From Streptomyces sp. NBC_01717 (GTDB lineage Bacteria > Actinomycetota > Actinomycetes > Streptomycetales > Streptomycetaceae), in contig NZ_CP109178.1 in the NCBI RefSeq assembly GCF_036248255.1, positions 7,879,001 through 7,943,000 of the forward strand: a stretch of DNA of 64,000 nucleotides. The letters are read 5' to 3'. Below the pieces are notes generated by a model. It saw only the letters and a list, made by a program, of their open reading frames with translations. It made no database searches and was not told the origin of the DNA. Of the stretch, positions 35,441 to 44,752 are shown one piece after another (the stretch's first letter is position 1; the number at the start of each line of letters is the position of its first letter). A program made the translations under genes and the position numbers.

Positions 35441-36643
35441 TTACCCCACGGCATGCCGGGAACGGTTGAGGGCGGCGATGCCGACGGTAGCCACGAGACC
35501 GTACAGGGCGGGTGCGAGGAACACGTGCGGCAGCCCGAGCAGGGCCACGCCGAGGCCGCCGGTCAGCCCGCCGAGAGCGCTGGCAACGGCGGTCGAGCTC
35601 ATGAAGATGGCCGAGGCCGTCGCGACGGCCTCGGGCAGCAGGCGTTGGGCGACGATGATCCCGAGGCCGGCGAATACACCCCACACCCCGCCCATGAGGA
35701 CCTGTCCGGCGAACATGCCGGCCGCGCTGCCGGTCAGGGCGAAGCAAAGATTCGCGCCTACGCCGAAGGCGGCGCCGAAGACCATCAGGCGCATCATGCC
35801 GATCCGGCGGGCGACGACCACGGCCACCGGCATCAGGATCAGCTCTATCAGGGGCTGGATGCCGATCACCGTGCCGCTGACCGCCGTCGGCAGGTGCATG
35901 TCGTTGTGCATGTAGATCGTGAGGTAGCCGTACTTGATCGGCTCTCCGGCGTAGACGAGCACATACAGACCGGTGAAGGCGAGCAGGGGCAGCATGGCCC
36001 GCACCCCCAGGTGCCGTTCGGAGCTCTCGGCCGACGTCTGCGCCTGCGCCTCGGCCTGTGCACCGGGCTGTGCCGAGCGGTCGCGCGCGAAGCCCATGGG
36101 GACGATCTGCACGAGGGTGCACAGCCCGGTGGCCACGAGCATCGCGCGCGGGCCGGCGGCGGTCGCCAGCAGCGAGCCCGCGACGGGGCCCACGATCCAT
36201 CCGGCCGTCAGCGCCATGCGCACGATCGAGACGACCCCGTCGCCGACGGGGCTGGCGGTGGCCTGCAGGTCGTCGTGGACGGCCGCGAACAGCTGGGACC
36301 CGGCGGCGCCGGAGAAGCCCAGGACCACGGCGCTGATCGCGAAGGGCATCCACACCTGGGTCGAAAGGGCCATGGCGGTCCAGCCGAGGAATCCCGCCAC
36401 GGCGCACAGTCGGAAGAGCCCGAGCCGTCGCCCCGTGCGGTCCGAGCGTGCGCCGATGAAGTACCCAGCGACCGGAGCGGTGATGCTCGTCAGGTAGTAC
36501 AGGCCGGCCGTGGTCAGCGAGACGTGCAGGTTGTCGACGAGGAACAGGGTGATCTGCGGGGCGGCGGCCGAAGCGCCCAGTCCGGACAGGAACAGCGCGA
36601 CGGTTGAGCCGCGGTAGAGCGGCGAGTTCCACACCGACCGCAT
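35441..36643 (-). CDS. MFS transporter, sugar-efflux SetA-like
   Basis: A 400-aa major-facilitator protein with about 12 membrane helices. The N-half has the A-motif region RSDRTGRRLGLFRL after helix 2, and a long polar loop (QPGAQAEAQAQTSAESSERH) separates the two halves. The opening RSVWNSPLYRGSTVALFLSG is like SetA/sugar efflux transporters. The start is uncertain: ATG 36643 is the first Met in the family context, while TTG 36691 has a GGGGGGA ribosome site. A GAACA-N7-TGTTC type operator lies upstream, suggesting control by the DeoR regulator at 37193. Confidence 0.8.
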   Translation of the reverse strand: MRSVWNSPLYRGSTVALFLSGLGASAAAPQITLFLVDNLHVSLTTAGLYYLTSITAPVAGYFIGARSDRTGRRLGLFRLCAVAGFLGWTAMALSTQVWMPFAISAVVLGFSGAAGSQLFAAVHDDLQATASPVGDGVVSIVRMALTAGWIVGPVAGSLLATAAGPRAMLVATGLCTLVQIVPMGFARDRSAQPGAQAEAQAQTSAESSERHLGVRAMLPLLAFTGLYVLVYAGEPIKYGYLTIYMHNDMHLPTAVSGTVIGIQPLIELILMPVAVVVARRIGMMRLMVFGAAFGVGANLCFALTGSAAGMFAGQVLMGGVWGVFAGLGIIVAQRLLPEAVATASAIFMSSTAVASALGGLTGGLGVALLGLPHVFLAPALYGLVATVGIAALNRSRHAVG

Positions 36644-36749
36644 TGCGGACGGAGCGGCCACGACGCCATCGGCGGCGAGTATTCGTGACAAGTCAGGTCC
36701 CCCCAGGAGCTCGAACTCAAGAGGCCTCACACCGTATCTTCGAACAAAC

Positions 36750-36768
36750 AGAACATCAATGGTGTTCT
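36750..36768. promoter_or_regulatory. probable DeoR-type operator (module 1)
   Basis: AGAACA-TCAATGG-TGTTCT is a perfect 6-bp inverted repeat with a 7-bp spacer, 107 bp upstream of the MFS start. The same 6-7-6 layout (CGAACA..TGTTTG) occurs at 40701-40719 before the second MFS gene. Confidence 0.6.
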
Positions 36769-36797
36769 TATGCCTGCGTTTGGCTCGCATTCTCTGT

Positions 36798-37127
36798 TCA
36801 ATCTGGGCCTGGCAGGCTCAGACCGCCGACGCCGTCGACGACAACGCGGAAGGCCGCAGGTAGGAAGAACGTGAGGTGGAGCGGCACGAACGTGGTGACC
36901 GGCCCGACGACCGCGGGCCCGGCGAGCATGCCGAGGTAGCCAAGACCTGCGACACGCGAGACGTTGACGCCGATGGCGGCCGCGAACGCCCCGTAGCGGA
37001 GGATGACGAAGGGCCCGAACCGTGCGGAGAGGGCGATCCGCATCCCCCACGAGGAAGCCGTTCCAAGTGAAGTGGGTGAGGGTGGCCAGGAGGCCGGCCC
37101 GCCCGTAGGTTCCTGTCCACGATTCAA
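36798..37127 (-). pseudogene. MFS transporter remnant with internal deletion
   Basis: The translation ARFGPFVILRYGAFAAAIG is followed directly by VNVSRVAGLGYLGMLAGPAV and VPLHLTFFLPAAF. These two blocks match RIGSMAILRYGAAIAAVG and ANVSRVAGLGYVGMLAGPAV of the intact MFS protein at 39484-40698, where about 55 residues lie between them. It is therefore a C-terminal paralogue with an internal deletion, divergent from the intact DeoR gene. Confidence 0.7.
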
Positions 37128-37192
37128 ACGTAGCGAACAGAGTTGAGTTTCAAAACATTGCTATTTGCGCAGATATTCCGTTCAATAGGACT

Positions 37193-37951
37193 ATGGCTGG
37201 CACTGACCGACTGAGGCAGATCACCGAATCCGTGCGCGAGGCGGGCCGCATGAGCGTCGCGGAGCTCGCGGGGCTCACCGGGGCGTCGGAGATGACGGTC
37301 CGCCGCGACCTCGAGGCCCTGTCCGCCCAGGGAGTTCTTGAGCGCTACCGCGGCGGGGCCCGGAGCCTTCTGCTCCGCGGCGAAGAGCCCCCGTTCGTAC
37401 TGCGGAGCCAGGACGGGCTGGAGAACAAGCAGCGCATCGCCGCCGCAGCGGCGCGTCTGGTCGCGGACGGCGAGTCCGTCGTCGTCGACAGCGGCACCAC
37501 CTGCCTCGAAGTGGCCCGCGCGCTGGCAGGCCGCCGGGTGACCGTGATGCCGCTGTCCCTGCACGCCGTGAACGTGCTGGCCGAGACCCCGCAGCTGACC
37601 CTGCTGGTGCCCGGCGGCCGGCCGCGACCGGGCGAGCTGGCACTGACCGGCCCGCTGACCGTCGCATCGCTGGCCGCCCTACGCTTCGACACCGCGATCA
37701 TCGGCTGCTGCGGACTGGACGCCACGGACGGCCTGACCGCCTACGACCTGGACGACGCCACCGTCAAGAGCGCCGCCATCACCTCCGCCCGCCGCGTCAT
37801 CGCCGTCACCGAGGGCGCCAAGCTCTCCCGCACCGCACTGGCCTTCGTCGTCCCCGTCTCTTCCCTCCACACCGTCGTCACCGACGGGGACGCCCCCGAG
37901 GACCAGGTCGACCTCCTCGCCGCGGCAGGCGTCACAGTGCAACAGGTGTGA
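37193..37951 (+). CDS. DeoR/GlpR-family regulator
   Basis: A 252-aa repressor, complete: an N-terminal winged helix (MSVAELAGLTGASEMTVRRD, residues 18-37) and a DeoRC sugar-phosphate-sensing domain (VVDSGTTCLEVARAL, FDTAIIGCCGLDATDGLTAY, KSAAITSARRVIAVTEGAKL). AGGA precedes the ATG. It sits divergent to a decayed MFS gene, and a matching decayed DeoR copy lies at 40776. It may now serve both MFS genes. The effector is likely a phosphorylated sugar, as is usual for the family. Confidence 0.9.
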   Translation: MAGTDRLRQITESVREAGRMSVAELAGLTGASEMTVRRDLEALSAQGVLERYRGGARSLLLRGEEPPFVLRSQDGLENKQRIAAAAARLVADGESVVVDSGTTCLEVARALAGRRVTVMPLSLHAVNVLAETPQLTLLVPGGRPRPGELALTGPLTVASLAALRFDTAIIGCCGLDATDGLTAYDLDDATVKSAAITSARRVIAVTEGAKLSRTALAFVVPVSSLHTVVTDGDAPEDQVDLLAAAGVTVQQV

Positions 37952-38656
37952 CCCGCCGGGCACTCCGGCGCACAGCCTCCCGCTCCAGGATTCCCTCCTC
38001 CGCGCAGTGACGCGCACCGGTTCCCGTGCATCCCCGCGTCGGCGTGCACCTTTGGTGATCTCTGGTTACGAAAATCGCGGCAGAGCACAGCTGTCTGGCT
38101 ACCTGCTCGAACCCGGGATCGATCCGCGTGAGCGGATCCGCCGTGGCATGTACACCGTGCCCGCCAGCGCTCGCGCGGAGCGCACCGCACTCCACGACAT
38201 CGGGGACGATCCGCGCGCCGAGGGCCGCACGCGCGATCTCACGGACCGGATGGGAGACATCACCGCGCACGGGAAGGCCCATGGGCTGCCCGTGCGCGGC
38301 ACGTTGGACAAGCCCCGCAAGCCCTACGACCTGGACCTACCGCGGCCGCCGTGCACCGCCGGGCTCGACTCCGTCGTCGTCTCCCCCTACTTCGAGAACC
38401 GCTGGGCCTGCCGGCCTGCCGGCCTGGCGTCTCGCATCGGCCACCGTCCTTCACGAGTTGCGGCCTGGGCCTCCGCCTCGGGCCCGAGACTCATCGCGAC
38501 CCGGTCTCGGGACGGCAGAAGGTTCGCGGGCAGCACACCGTCCGCCAGGCCGTCGAGTACTGCCACCCGGCCGCCCTGCTGCCGCGCCCGAGCGGGAAGC
38601 ACGGTCAACCGGCGCTGCAGCCTGCGACATCTCGCGTCATTTGGCGTGAAAGAGTT
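37952..38656. other. 700-bp stretch without a recognisable gene
   Basis: A plus-strand frame (about 38007-38400) gives protein-like text (DPRERIRRGMYTVPASARAE, AGLDSVVVSPYFENRW), but it has no start signal and changes frame afterwards. I cannot assign it. Probably a decayed gene. Confidence 0.3.
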
Positions 38657-39319
38657 CTACAACCTGTGGTCCTTCATGATGTCGTGCAACTTCCCGGTGA
38701 GTCGTCGAGTTGGCAACCAGGTATCGATGATGGCTGTCAGCTCGTCGCGGTCGGTGAAGACGTGTCCGTTCATGCCGGTGGCCTGCGCGGCGCGTACGTT
38801 CTCCTCGCGGTCGTCGATGAAGAGGAAGTCGGCCGGGGCGGCCCGCATGGCGACGACGCAGTGGTGGAAGGCCGCTGGGGCGGGCTTTGCTGCTTTGATC
38901 TTCCCGGAGAAGGCAACGTGGTCCAGATTGTGCAGCCAGGGCTGCGCGGCGAGGAAGGCGTCCGCGTGGTCCGAGGGGATGTTGGACAGCAGAGCGACCT
39001 CGGCGACGTCGCGCAGGGACTGGACGTAGGCCACCATCCGCTCGTCGATGCGTGACCAGCTGTCGATGTCGGTGAGGCGCAGATCCTCGATCGTGTCGGA
39101 GTCGACGGGCAACGACAGCCATCGCAGTACGGCGGCCCAGTATTCGGGCGCGGACTGCCGCCCGGCGTCGTAGGGCGGGCGGCAGGCCCAGTAGGCCGTG
39201 GTGAAGGCGTCGGTGGGTGCGGGGCAGCGGGCGGCCAACTCTTCCAGGGCGCCCGGGCGTTGGTGGCGGGCGATGACTCCGAAGAGGTCGAACAGCACGA
39301 TTTTCCGGTCGCTGGACAT
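38657..39319 (-). CDS. HAD-superfamily hydrolase
   Basis: A 220-aa HAD protein. Motif I is VLFDLFGVI with nucleophile Asp10; motif II LLSNIPSDH; motif III Lys in KAAKPAPAAFHHC; motif IV FIDDREENVRAA. Motif I has Phe, not Asp, two residues after the nucleophile, which is more like haloacid-dehalogenase/epoxide-hydrolase-type or YihX-like members than standard phosphatases. Cytoplasmic, monocistronic, and near but opposite in strand to the DeoR gene. The substrate is unknown. Confidence 0.85.
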   Translation of the reverse strand: MSSDRKIVLFDLFGVIARHQRPGALEELAARCPAPTDAFTTAYWACRPPYDAGRQSAPEYWAAVLRWLSLPVDSDTIEDLRLTDIDSWSRIDERMVAYVQSLRDVAEVALLSNIPSDHADAFLAAQPWLHNLDHVAFSGKIKAAKPAPAAFHHCVVAMRAAPADFLFIDDREENVRAAQATGMNGHVFTDRDELTAIIDTWLPTRRLTGKLHDIMKDHRL

Positions 39320-39483
39320 GGTGGTGGGTTCCTCCGGATTCCGAGGGGCCAGTGTTCAGGGGTGGTGGGCCTGGCCTGGGCGACCTTTCGGGCCTCGGCG
39401 CAGGTGGCGCGGTGTCCCGAACGGCACACGCTCACGGGGGAAGCCTGTGCGGCACGGTGTCAGGGGCCGTGCCGCACAGGCAG

Positions 39484-40698
39484 TCAGTGGCTGCTGGATG
39501 CCGTCTCGCGTGTGCGGTCGGATCCGGTGCGCAGGATCCCGGCGGCCACTGAGGTGATCACACACAGCAGGGTCAGCAGTACGAAGGCGTCATTCAGGGG
39601 TACGAGGTGGGTCAGCCAGCCAATTACGGCGGGGCCGGCAAGCATTCCGACGTAGCCGAGCCCGGCGACGCGCGAGACGTTGGCCCCCGCGGCGGAGGGG
39701 TCGGCGTGCCCGGCTGCGCTGAACAGCTGCGGAACACAGCCGGACAGTCCGAGACCGAAGAGTGCCCAGCCTGCGAACGCGGCCCATATCCACGGGGAGA
39801 GGGCCACGGTCGTGATGCCGACGGCGGCGATGGCCGCGCCGTAGCGCAGGATTGCCATGGATCCGATCCGGGCGGCTAGACGGTCGGTGAGCAGTCGGCC
39901 GATGGTCATGGTCGCTGCGAAGGTGCCGTAGGCGAAGGCGGCAGTGCTTGCGGGTGCGCCGAGGATGTCCTTCAGGTGCAGTGCGCTCCAGTCGTTGGCG
40001 GCTCCCTCGCACAACATGACCATCAGGGCCAGGACGGCGAGGAGCCAGATGCGCCCGCCGCCGCTGCGGCGCTTGACGGGCGGCGTTTGCTGAGCCTGCT
40101 CCGCGGAGCCTGCGCCGGCAGCGGCGGGTTCGGTCGGCAGCAGGGTGCGTGCCGACACGAGAACGGTCACGATGCCCAAAGCTCCCACGGCGGCCATGAC
40201 TGCGGCCGGGCTCAGGCCGGCGTCCGCCGCTGCCGCTGCGACGAGCGCGGCAACAACTCCGCCGACGGAGAACGTGGCGTGGAAGGCCGACATGACTGGG
40301 CGGCCGTACGCCTTCTCCACCTGCACGGCGTGGGCGTTCATGCTCACGTCCAAGCAGCCGTTGCAGAATCCGAAGATCAGCAGGGCACCCGCAAGCGTCC
40401 ACGGGTTCGCAGGGAGACCGGGCAGTACCAGGGCCGCGCTGCACAGAACGCCGGCGGCGGGGGCGACGAGGCGCGCTCCGAGCCGGTCGGTCAGCCGCCC
40501 GGCCACCTGCATCCCGATGAAGGCCCCGAGCCCGAGAAGCATCAGGAGTCCCCCGAGCGTCGCGTGGCTGATGCCCACGCGCTCCTCGATGGCTGGGATG
40601 TGCACCACCCAGGTGCCCATCAGAGTGCCGCAGAGGATGAAGTACACGAAGGTCGCCACGCGGGCGGCTCGAAGCGAATGACTCACGCCAAACACCAT
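39484..40698 (-). CDS. MFS transporter, YbjJ-like
   Basis: About 404 aa, 12 membrane helices, with the family's characteristic GTWVVHIPAIEERVGISHAT near the N-terminus, AGRLTDRLGARLVA (A-motif), GFCNGCLDVSMNAHAVQVEK and the late ANVSRVAGLGYVGMLAGPAV. YbjJ-like proteins are sugar or metabolite exporters/importers of poorly defined substrate. The start is one of several closely spaced ATG/GTG codons (40707, 40698, 40695, 40686) without a clear ribosome site. A DeoR-type operator overlaps the upstream region. Confidence 0.85.
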   Translation of the reverse strand: MVFGVSHSLRAARVATFVYFILCGTLMGTWVVHIPAIEERVGISHATLGGLLMLLGLGAFIGMQVAGRLTDRLGARLVAPAAGVLCSAALVLPGLPANPWTLAGALLIFGFCNGCLDVSMNAHAVQVEKAYGRPVMSAFHATFSVGGVVAALVAAAAADAGLSPAAVMAAVGALGIVTVLVSARTLLPTEPAAAGAGSAEQAQQTPPVKRRSGGGRIWLLAVLALMVMLCEGAANDWSALHLKDILGAPASTAAFAYGTFAATMTIGRLLTDRLAARIGSMAILRYGAAIAAVGITTVALSPWIWAAFAGWALFGLGLSGCVPQLFSAAGHADPSAAGANVSRVAGLGYVGMLAGPAVIGWLTHLVPLNDAFVLLTLLCVITSVAAGILRTGSDRTRETASSSH

Positions 40699-40700
40699 AA

Positions 40701-40719
40701 CGAACATTTAGTATGTTTG
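40701..40719. promoter_or_regulatory. probable DeoR-type operator (module 2)
   Basis: CGAACA-TTTAGTA-TGTTTG is a near-perfect 6-bp inverted repeat with a 7-bp spacer, with a further TGTTCG half-site at 40746. It shares the GAACA-N7-TGTTY design of 36750-36768. Confidence 0.55.
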
Positions 40720-40775
40720 AAAATCGCCTGATCTCACACGATGTATGTTCGTTTGGTGTGAGGTTCAATCGCGGT

Positions 40776-41292
40776 ATGAGCAACGCAGACCGGCACGGCA
40801 CGATCGTGCAGACCGGCAGGGAGTCGGGCAGGATCACGGTCCAGGAACTCGCCCACCTGCTGCGCCGGCGGCCGGTCACGGTGTTGCCGTTGTGCCTGCA
40901 GGCCATCCACGTACTCGACCAGGGTTCCGGTCCGTCCACGCTGAAGGTCCCCGGCGGGCAGCCCCGGCCCGCCGAGGGAGCCTTCACCGGCCCGCTTACC
41001 CTCGCGTCCCTGGCGGCGCTGCGCTTCGACACCGCGATCATGGGCTGCTGCGGCCTGAGCGCCACTGAGGGCCTGACCGCCTACGACCTCGATGACGCGG
41101 CCGTGAAGAAGGCCGCCATCGCCTCCACGCGCCGCATCATCGTCGCCGCCGACGGCGGCAAGCTCGGCCACACCGCCTACGTCTACGTCGGCCCCTCCAC
41201 GCTCCTGCACACCCTGGTCACCGATGCCACCGCATCCGCCGGACAAAGCAGCCGCGCTCGAAGGCGCCGGCACCGTCGTCAAGGTCGTCTGA
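40776..41292 (+). pseudogene. DeoR-family regulator with deleted HTH and C-terminal frameshift
   Basis: Starts MSNADRHGTIVQTGRESGRI like the intact DeoR at 37193, then jumps from VQELAHLL to RRRPVTVLPLCLQAIHVLDQ, losing about 85 residues that include the recognition helix. The sensing domain continues (FDTAIMGCCGLSATEGLTAY). Near 41240 the frame is lost; the proper end DKAAALEGAGTVVKVV lies in another frame, ending at 41292. It cannot bind DNA as a normal DeoR protein. Confidence 0.8.
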
Positions 41293-41475
41293 TGATTACG
41301 CACGCGACCGCACCTCTGTGGTCTGCCGGGTAGGGGATGTCCTCGCCCCGTCCGCGCAGAGTTTCCACAAACGCGGGCAAAGCCCAGTCCCTCCCTCGAC
41401 CGGTCCCGGAGGCGGCAGCCGTCCGCCGGTGTGGTTGACCCAGGCTGAAGGAGGGGCCTCAAGCTGGTTGAGGCC

Positions 41476-41781
41476 GTGGCTCGCAAGCGGCACCTCGGCC
41501 GAGCTCCGAGTGATTGCTTATGTCTCTTGCCTCTCGGAACGTTCGCCACGGAGTCCGCCAGGGGGCACGGACTTACCGAGGCGGCACTGGAAGCACCACT
41601 GCTGGACGCCGAGTTGCGTGCAGAGGGCATGACGTTCGAGATGACCGTCACCCGTCACGAGGGCCCTCCCGGCGGGGCCGGGCGACAGGGACGGGCACGG
41701 TACAGGTACGTGTGGAAGCGACCAGCCGACGGCCGGCGCGAGGCCATCGACCCCTTCCTGGACGGCGTCCTCACAGCCTGA
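41476..41781 (+). pseudogene. unidentified open frame, possible gene remnant
   Basis: The last 70 codons (LTEAALEAPLLDAELRAEGM, TFEMTVTRHEGPPGG, RYRYVWKRPADGRREAIDPF) look protein-like, but the start region has no ribosome site and the family is unknown. It lies between the decayed DeoR gene and lemA. Confidence 0.3.
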
Positions 41782-41928
41782 TGGTCGCTTCGCCCCAGAT
41801 CACCGACCCGAGCACGCGGAATCCCGGGGGCGAACGCTCCCCGGGCCGTGCGGGCCTTGGCGGCCGGAATAAGATCGCGTTGATCGGCCAGGGGGGTCGG
41901 ATCTTTCAGGGCCTCTGGGGGCGACACT

Positions 41929-42495
41929 GTGGGTGTCATCGTGGGTGCGATTGTTGCGGTATTTGTCGTTGTGGGCGGGTGGTGGGTTGTTCGGACCTAC
42001 AACCGGCTCGTTCGGCTGCGGAACCAGACGCAGGCTTCGTGGGCGCAGATCGATGTGCAGTTGAAGCGGCGGCATGAGTTGATACCGAATCTCGTTGAGG
42101 GGGCGCGCGGCTACGCCGCTCACGAGCGCGGCACCTTCGAAGCGGTCACCGCCGCGCGCGGGAAGGCCGTAAGCGGCGGGCTCGGTGTTACGGACCGGGC
42201 AGCCGCCGAGGACGCGCTCACCGCGACGCTGGGGAGGCTGTTCGCGCTCGGGGAGAGCTATCCGGAGCTCAAAGCGGATCAGCACTTCAGCACGGTGCAG
42301 GCCGAGTTGAGGTCGGCGGAGGACAAGATCGCGTACGCGCGGCAGTTCTACAACAGCGCCGTGCAGAGCTACCACACCGCCCTCGAGAGCTTCCCGGGGA
42401 ACGTCGTGGCGAGGCTGGGCGGCGCACATGGGCGGCGGGAGTACTTCGAGGCCGCCGGCGTGGCGCAGGATGCCGTCCAGGTGAGATTCGCGTGA
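41929..42495 (+). CDS. lemA: LemA family protein
   Basis: A 188-aa LemA protein: an N-terminal membrane helix (GVIVGAIVAVFVVVGGWWVV, residues 2-21), then the highly conserved YNRLVRLRNQTQASWAQIDV and QLKRRHELIPNLVE, and a helical-bundle body ending with FNSAVQ-type residues (QFYNSAVQSYHTALESFPGN). GTG start. LemA proteins are membrane-attached, of uncertain function, and typically paired with DUF2207 proteins, as here. Confidence 0.92.
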   Translation: MGVIVGAIVAVFVVVGGWWVVRTYNRLVRLRNQTQASWAQIDVQLKRRHELIPNLVEGARGYAAHERGTFEAVTAARGKAVSGGLGVTDRAAAEDALTATLGRLFALGESYPELKADQHFSTVQAELRSAEDKIAYARQFYNSAVQSYHTALESFPGNVVARLGGAHGRREYFEAAGVAQDAVQVRFA

Positions 42496-44066
42496 CGCTC
42501 ACCGAACAGCTCTATTGGGGTGGCGCCGGCCTGATCGTGCTCTGGCTGGCCGCTTTCGGGCTCGCGCTGGTCGCCACCCGGAACGGCGCGGTCACGCCGG
42601 GGCCCGCGACCCAGGAGTTCGGGGCCGACCCCGAACCGCCCGCCGTGGTCAGCCTGCTCGGCAATCAGTGGCGGGGAGTGGAGCATGCCGCCGCGGCCAC
42701 CCTGCTGGATCTCGCGGCCCGCGGGCTCGTCGAGCTGCGACAGCCGGGCTCCGACCCGGCCCGTAGCACCGTGCACCTCACCGAGGCGGGCCGGGCGGCG
42801 CCGGGGCTGATGCCGTACGAGCAGCGGGTGCTGGTCCGCGTCACCGCCCGCGCGGCGAACGGCAGCGCACCCATCGGGGCGATCGCCTTCCGTGACGACG
42901 AGCGTGCCGCCTCCTGGAACACGGCGCTGCGCCGGGAGATCATCGCCGAGGCCCGGCTGCGCGGCCTGTCCCGGCGCCGGTTCGCGCCGCTGCTCGGCAG
43001 TGCTTTGCTGATCGGCGCCTTCGTGCCCGGAGCGCTGTTCGCCGTGGCCGCGGTCATGGGAGGGCACGGCGTGCGCGCCGCGCTCTTCGTCGGTGTGGCC
43101 CCGGGGGCCGCGCTGGCCTTCCTGCTCGGCAAGGCGCTGGGCGAGCGGGCGACACCGAAGGGCCTCGAACGCGCCGGACATTGGGCCGGACTGCGAGCCT
43201 GGCTGACGGCGCACGAGGACTTCGCCCAGCTGCCGCCCGCATCCGTGACGGTCTGGGACCGCTATCTCGCGTACGGGACCGCACTCGGCGTCACGGTCCT
43301 GACCAGCCGGCTCCTCGGCTTCGACTCCGGAGACCGGCGACGCGTCTGGTCCTCGTACGGAGGGACCTGGCGCCCGGTGCGGATCCGCTACCCGCGGCTG
43401 CGCCCCGGCTTCGGCGGCTCGACGGGCCGGCTGCTGCAGTGGGCGGCCGCGGCGGGCGTGGTCGCGATGGGGCTCTGGGCCTTCGCGATGCTGCGGCAGC
43501 CCGACTGGGTGGTCGCGGTCGACGCGCACAGCGGCGGCTCGTGGCGCCGTCCGGGACTGGTGCTGAGCGCCGGCTGGGTGGGCAGCGCGCTGCTCGGCCT
43601 TGTGGTGGCCGGCAAGTTCAGCCGCTGGACGCTGCTCGTGGCGTTCCTGGCGATGATGCCCGGCAACTTCGCGAGCGGCAGCCACGGCTGGTTCAGCGAT
43701 GCGGCGGCCCACGAGGGGCCCCTGCTCGGCGAGTTGGCGGCGATCGCAGCCTTCGGCGTGCTGGCGACGTACTTCCTGGCACTCGTCTGCCTGGAGTGGC
43801 GGGAGCCCGACACGATCACCGGTGAGGTGCTGCGGATGGAGTCGCGCAAGGGCAAGGAGGTGGCCCGGTTCCTGGCCCTGGACGAGGGGAACGCGGACCT
43901 GACCACCGCCTGGGCGCTGCCTGCGGCCTCGCAGGGCATAGCGACCGGCGCCCAGGTGCGGCTGAGGGTCTCGCGGGGCACCCGCACCATCCGCTCCGCG
44001 GAGCTGGTGAGGGCCGCGATGTGGGAAGGTGACCGAGTGAAGTCCCCCAAGCAGGACGTCTCTTAA
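42492..44066 (+). CDS. DUF2207 membrane protein, LemA partner
   Basis: A 524-aa membrane protein. It starts with GTG overlapping the lemA stop by 4 bp. An N-terminal helix (8-27) is followed by the GPATQEFGADPEPPAVVSLL and ATLLDLAARGLVELRQPG block, which in DUF2207 proteins forms a winged-helix-like cytosolic part. Later come DRYLAYGTALGVT (a conserved YAVALG-like element) and at least five hydrophobic segments. It ends before a strong hairpin. A role in envelope stress or membrane-protein quality is only speculative. Confidence 0.85.
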   Translation: MTLTEQLYWGGAGLIVLWLAAFGLALVATRNGAVTPGPATQEFGADPEPPAVVSLLGNQWRGVEHAAAATLLDLAARGLVELRQPGSDPARSTVHLTEAGRAAPGLMPYEQRVLVRVTARAANGSAPIGAIAFRDDERAASWNTALRREIIAEARLRGLSRRRFAPLLGSALLIGAFVPGALFAVAAVMGGHGVRAALFVGVAPGAALAFLLGKALGERATPKGLERAGHWAGLRAWLTAHEDFAQLPPASVTVWDRYLAYGTALGVTVLTSRLLGFDSGDRRRVWSSYGGTWRPVRIRYPRLRPGFGGSTGRLLQWAAAAGVVAMGLWAFAMLRQPDWVVAVDAHSGGSWRRPGLVLSAGWVGSALLGLVVAGKFSRWTLLVAFLAMMPGNFASGSHGWFSDAAAHEGPLLGELAAIAAFGVLATYFLALVCLEWREPDTITGEVLRMESRKGKEVARFLALDEGNADLTTAWALPAASQGIATGAQVRLRVSRGTRTIRSAELVRAAMWEGDRVKSPKQDVS

Positions 44067-44079
44067 GGCAGACGATGCT

Positions 44080-44109
44080 CTGGAGCGCCTCCGCGGTGAG
44101 GCGCTCCAG
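44080..44109. terminator. terminator of lemA-DUF2207 operon
   Basis: CTGGAGCGCCTC (44080-44091) pairs perfectly with GAGGCGCTCCAG (44098-44109) around a 6-nt loop, 14 bp past the stop. Confidence 0.85.
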
Positions 44110-44317
44110 ACGCCTGTCTACGTGCTCACCGCGGCCAGGATCTCCGGGCAGCCCGGCCGTCGCCCGGGGGCCGCAAGACGCCGCTCCAGCAGCGCGATCC
44201 CGTACCCGTGCAGCGCGCCCAGCGGGAGGAGGGTCCACAGCCGGCCGTCCGCGTCCGTCACATGGATCGGCCAACGTCCGCCCGGAGCAACGGACCAGCT
44301 CAACCGCCGGAGCGGTC

Positions 44318-44752
44318 ATGCGACCGACTGGCCGCCGCGCCGGGTTGGCGCCGAGGAACGCCGCTGGGGTAGAAGTCCGGGAGACAGGCGAGGCCTCGGC
44401 CGAGGAGGGCGCACAAGCTGCGGAGTTCAAGACCGGCGCGGTCGAGGAGATGTCCAGCCTCGCGCAGCAGGTCGGTGATCACGTCGGGGGCGGAACGCCG
44501 CTGGCGGACCCGGTCACCGCGGCGGCCGCGGCCATTACTGTCGGGGTCGACGCGTTCAAGAGGAGCCTGGCGCGCAAGGCTCGAAGGGCGGCTGATGAAC
44601 AGGATCAGGGCGAGTGCCGAGCGGATCGTCGAACAGTACGGCCGGGACGGGAGACTGTCCGAGGAGAGCCTCGCCCTGGCCGAGTTCGGGGTCTGGAACC
44701 GGACAACCCCCGGAATGCTTCTGCTGGGGACCGGCTATCTCGCCGCTCTTGA
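44318..44752 (+). CDS. possible small protein upstream of DUF3710 gene
   Basis: ATG 44318 opens MRPTGRRAGLAPRNAAGVEV and continues with the helical, plausible EEMSSLAQQVGDHVGGGTPL and TVGVDAFKRSLARKARRAAD, after which the frame enters the DUF3710 gene and looks random. A real product may end near 44590 after a lost stop or frameshift. No family is recognised and no clear ribosome site is seen. Confidence 0.3.
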   Translation: MRPTGRRAGLAPRNAAGVEVRETGEASAEEGAQAAEFKTGAVEEMSSLAQQVGDHVGGGTPLADPVTAAAAAITVGVDAFKRSLARKARRAADEQDQGECRADRRTVRPGRETVRGEPRPGRVRGLEPDNPRNASAGDRLSRRS

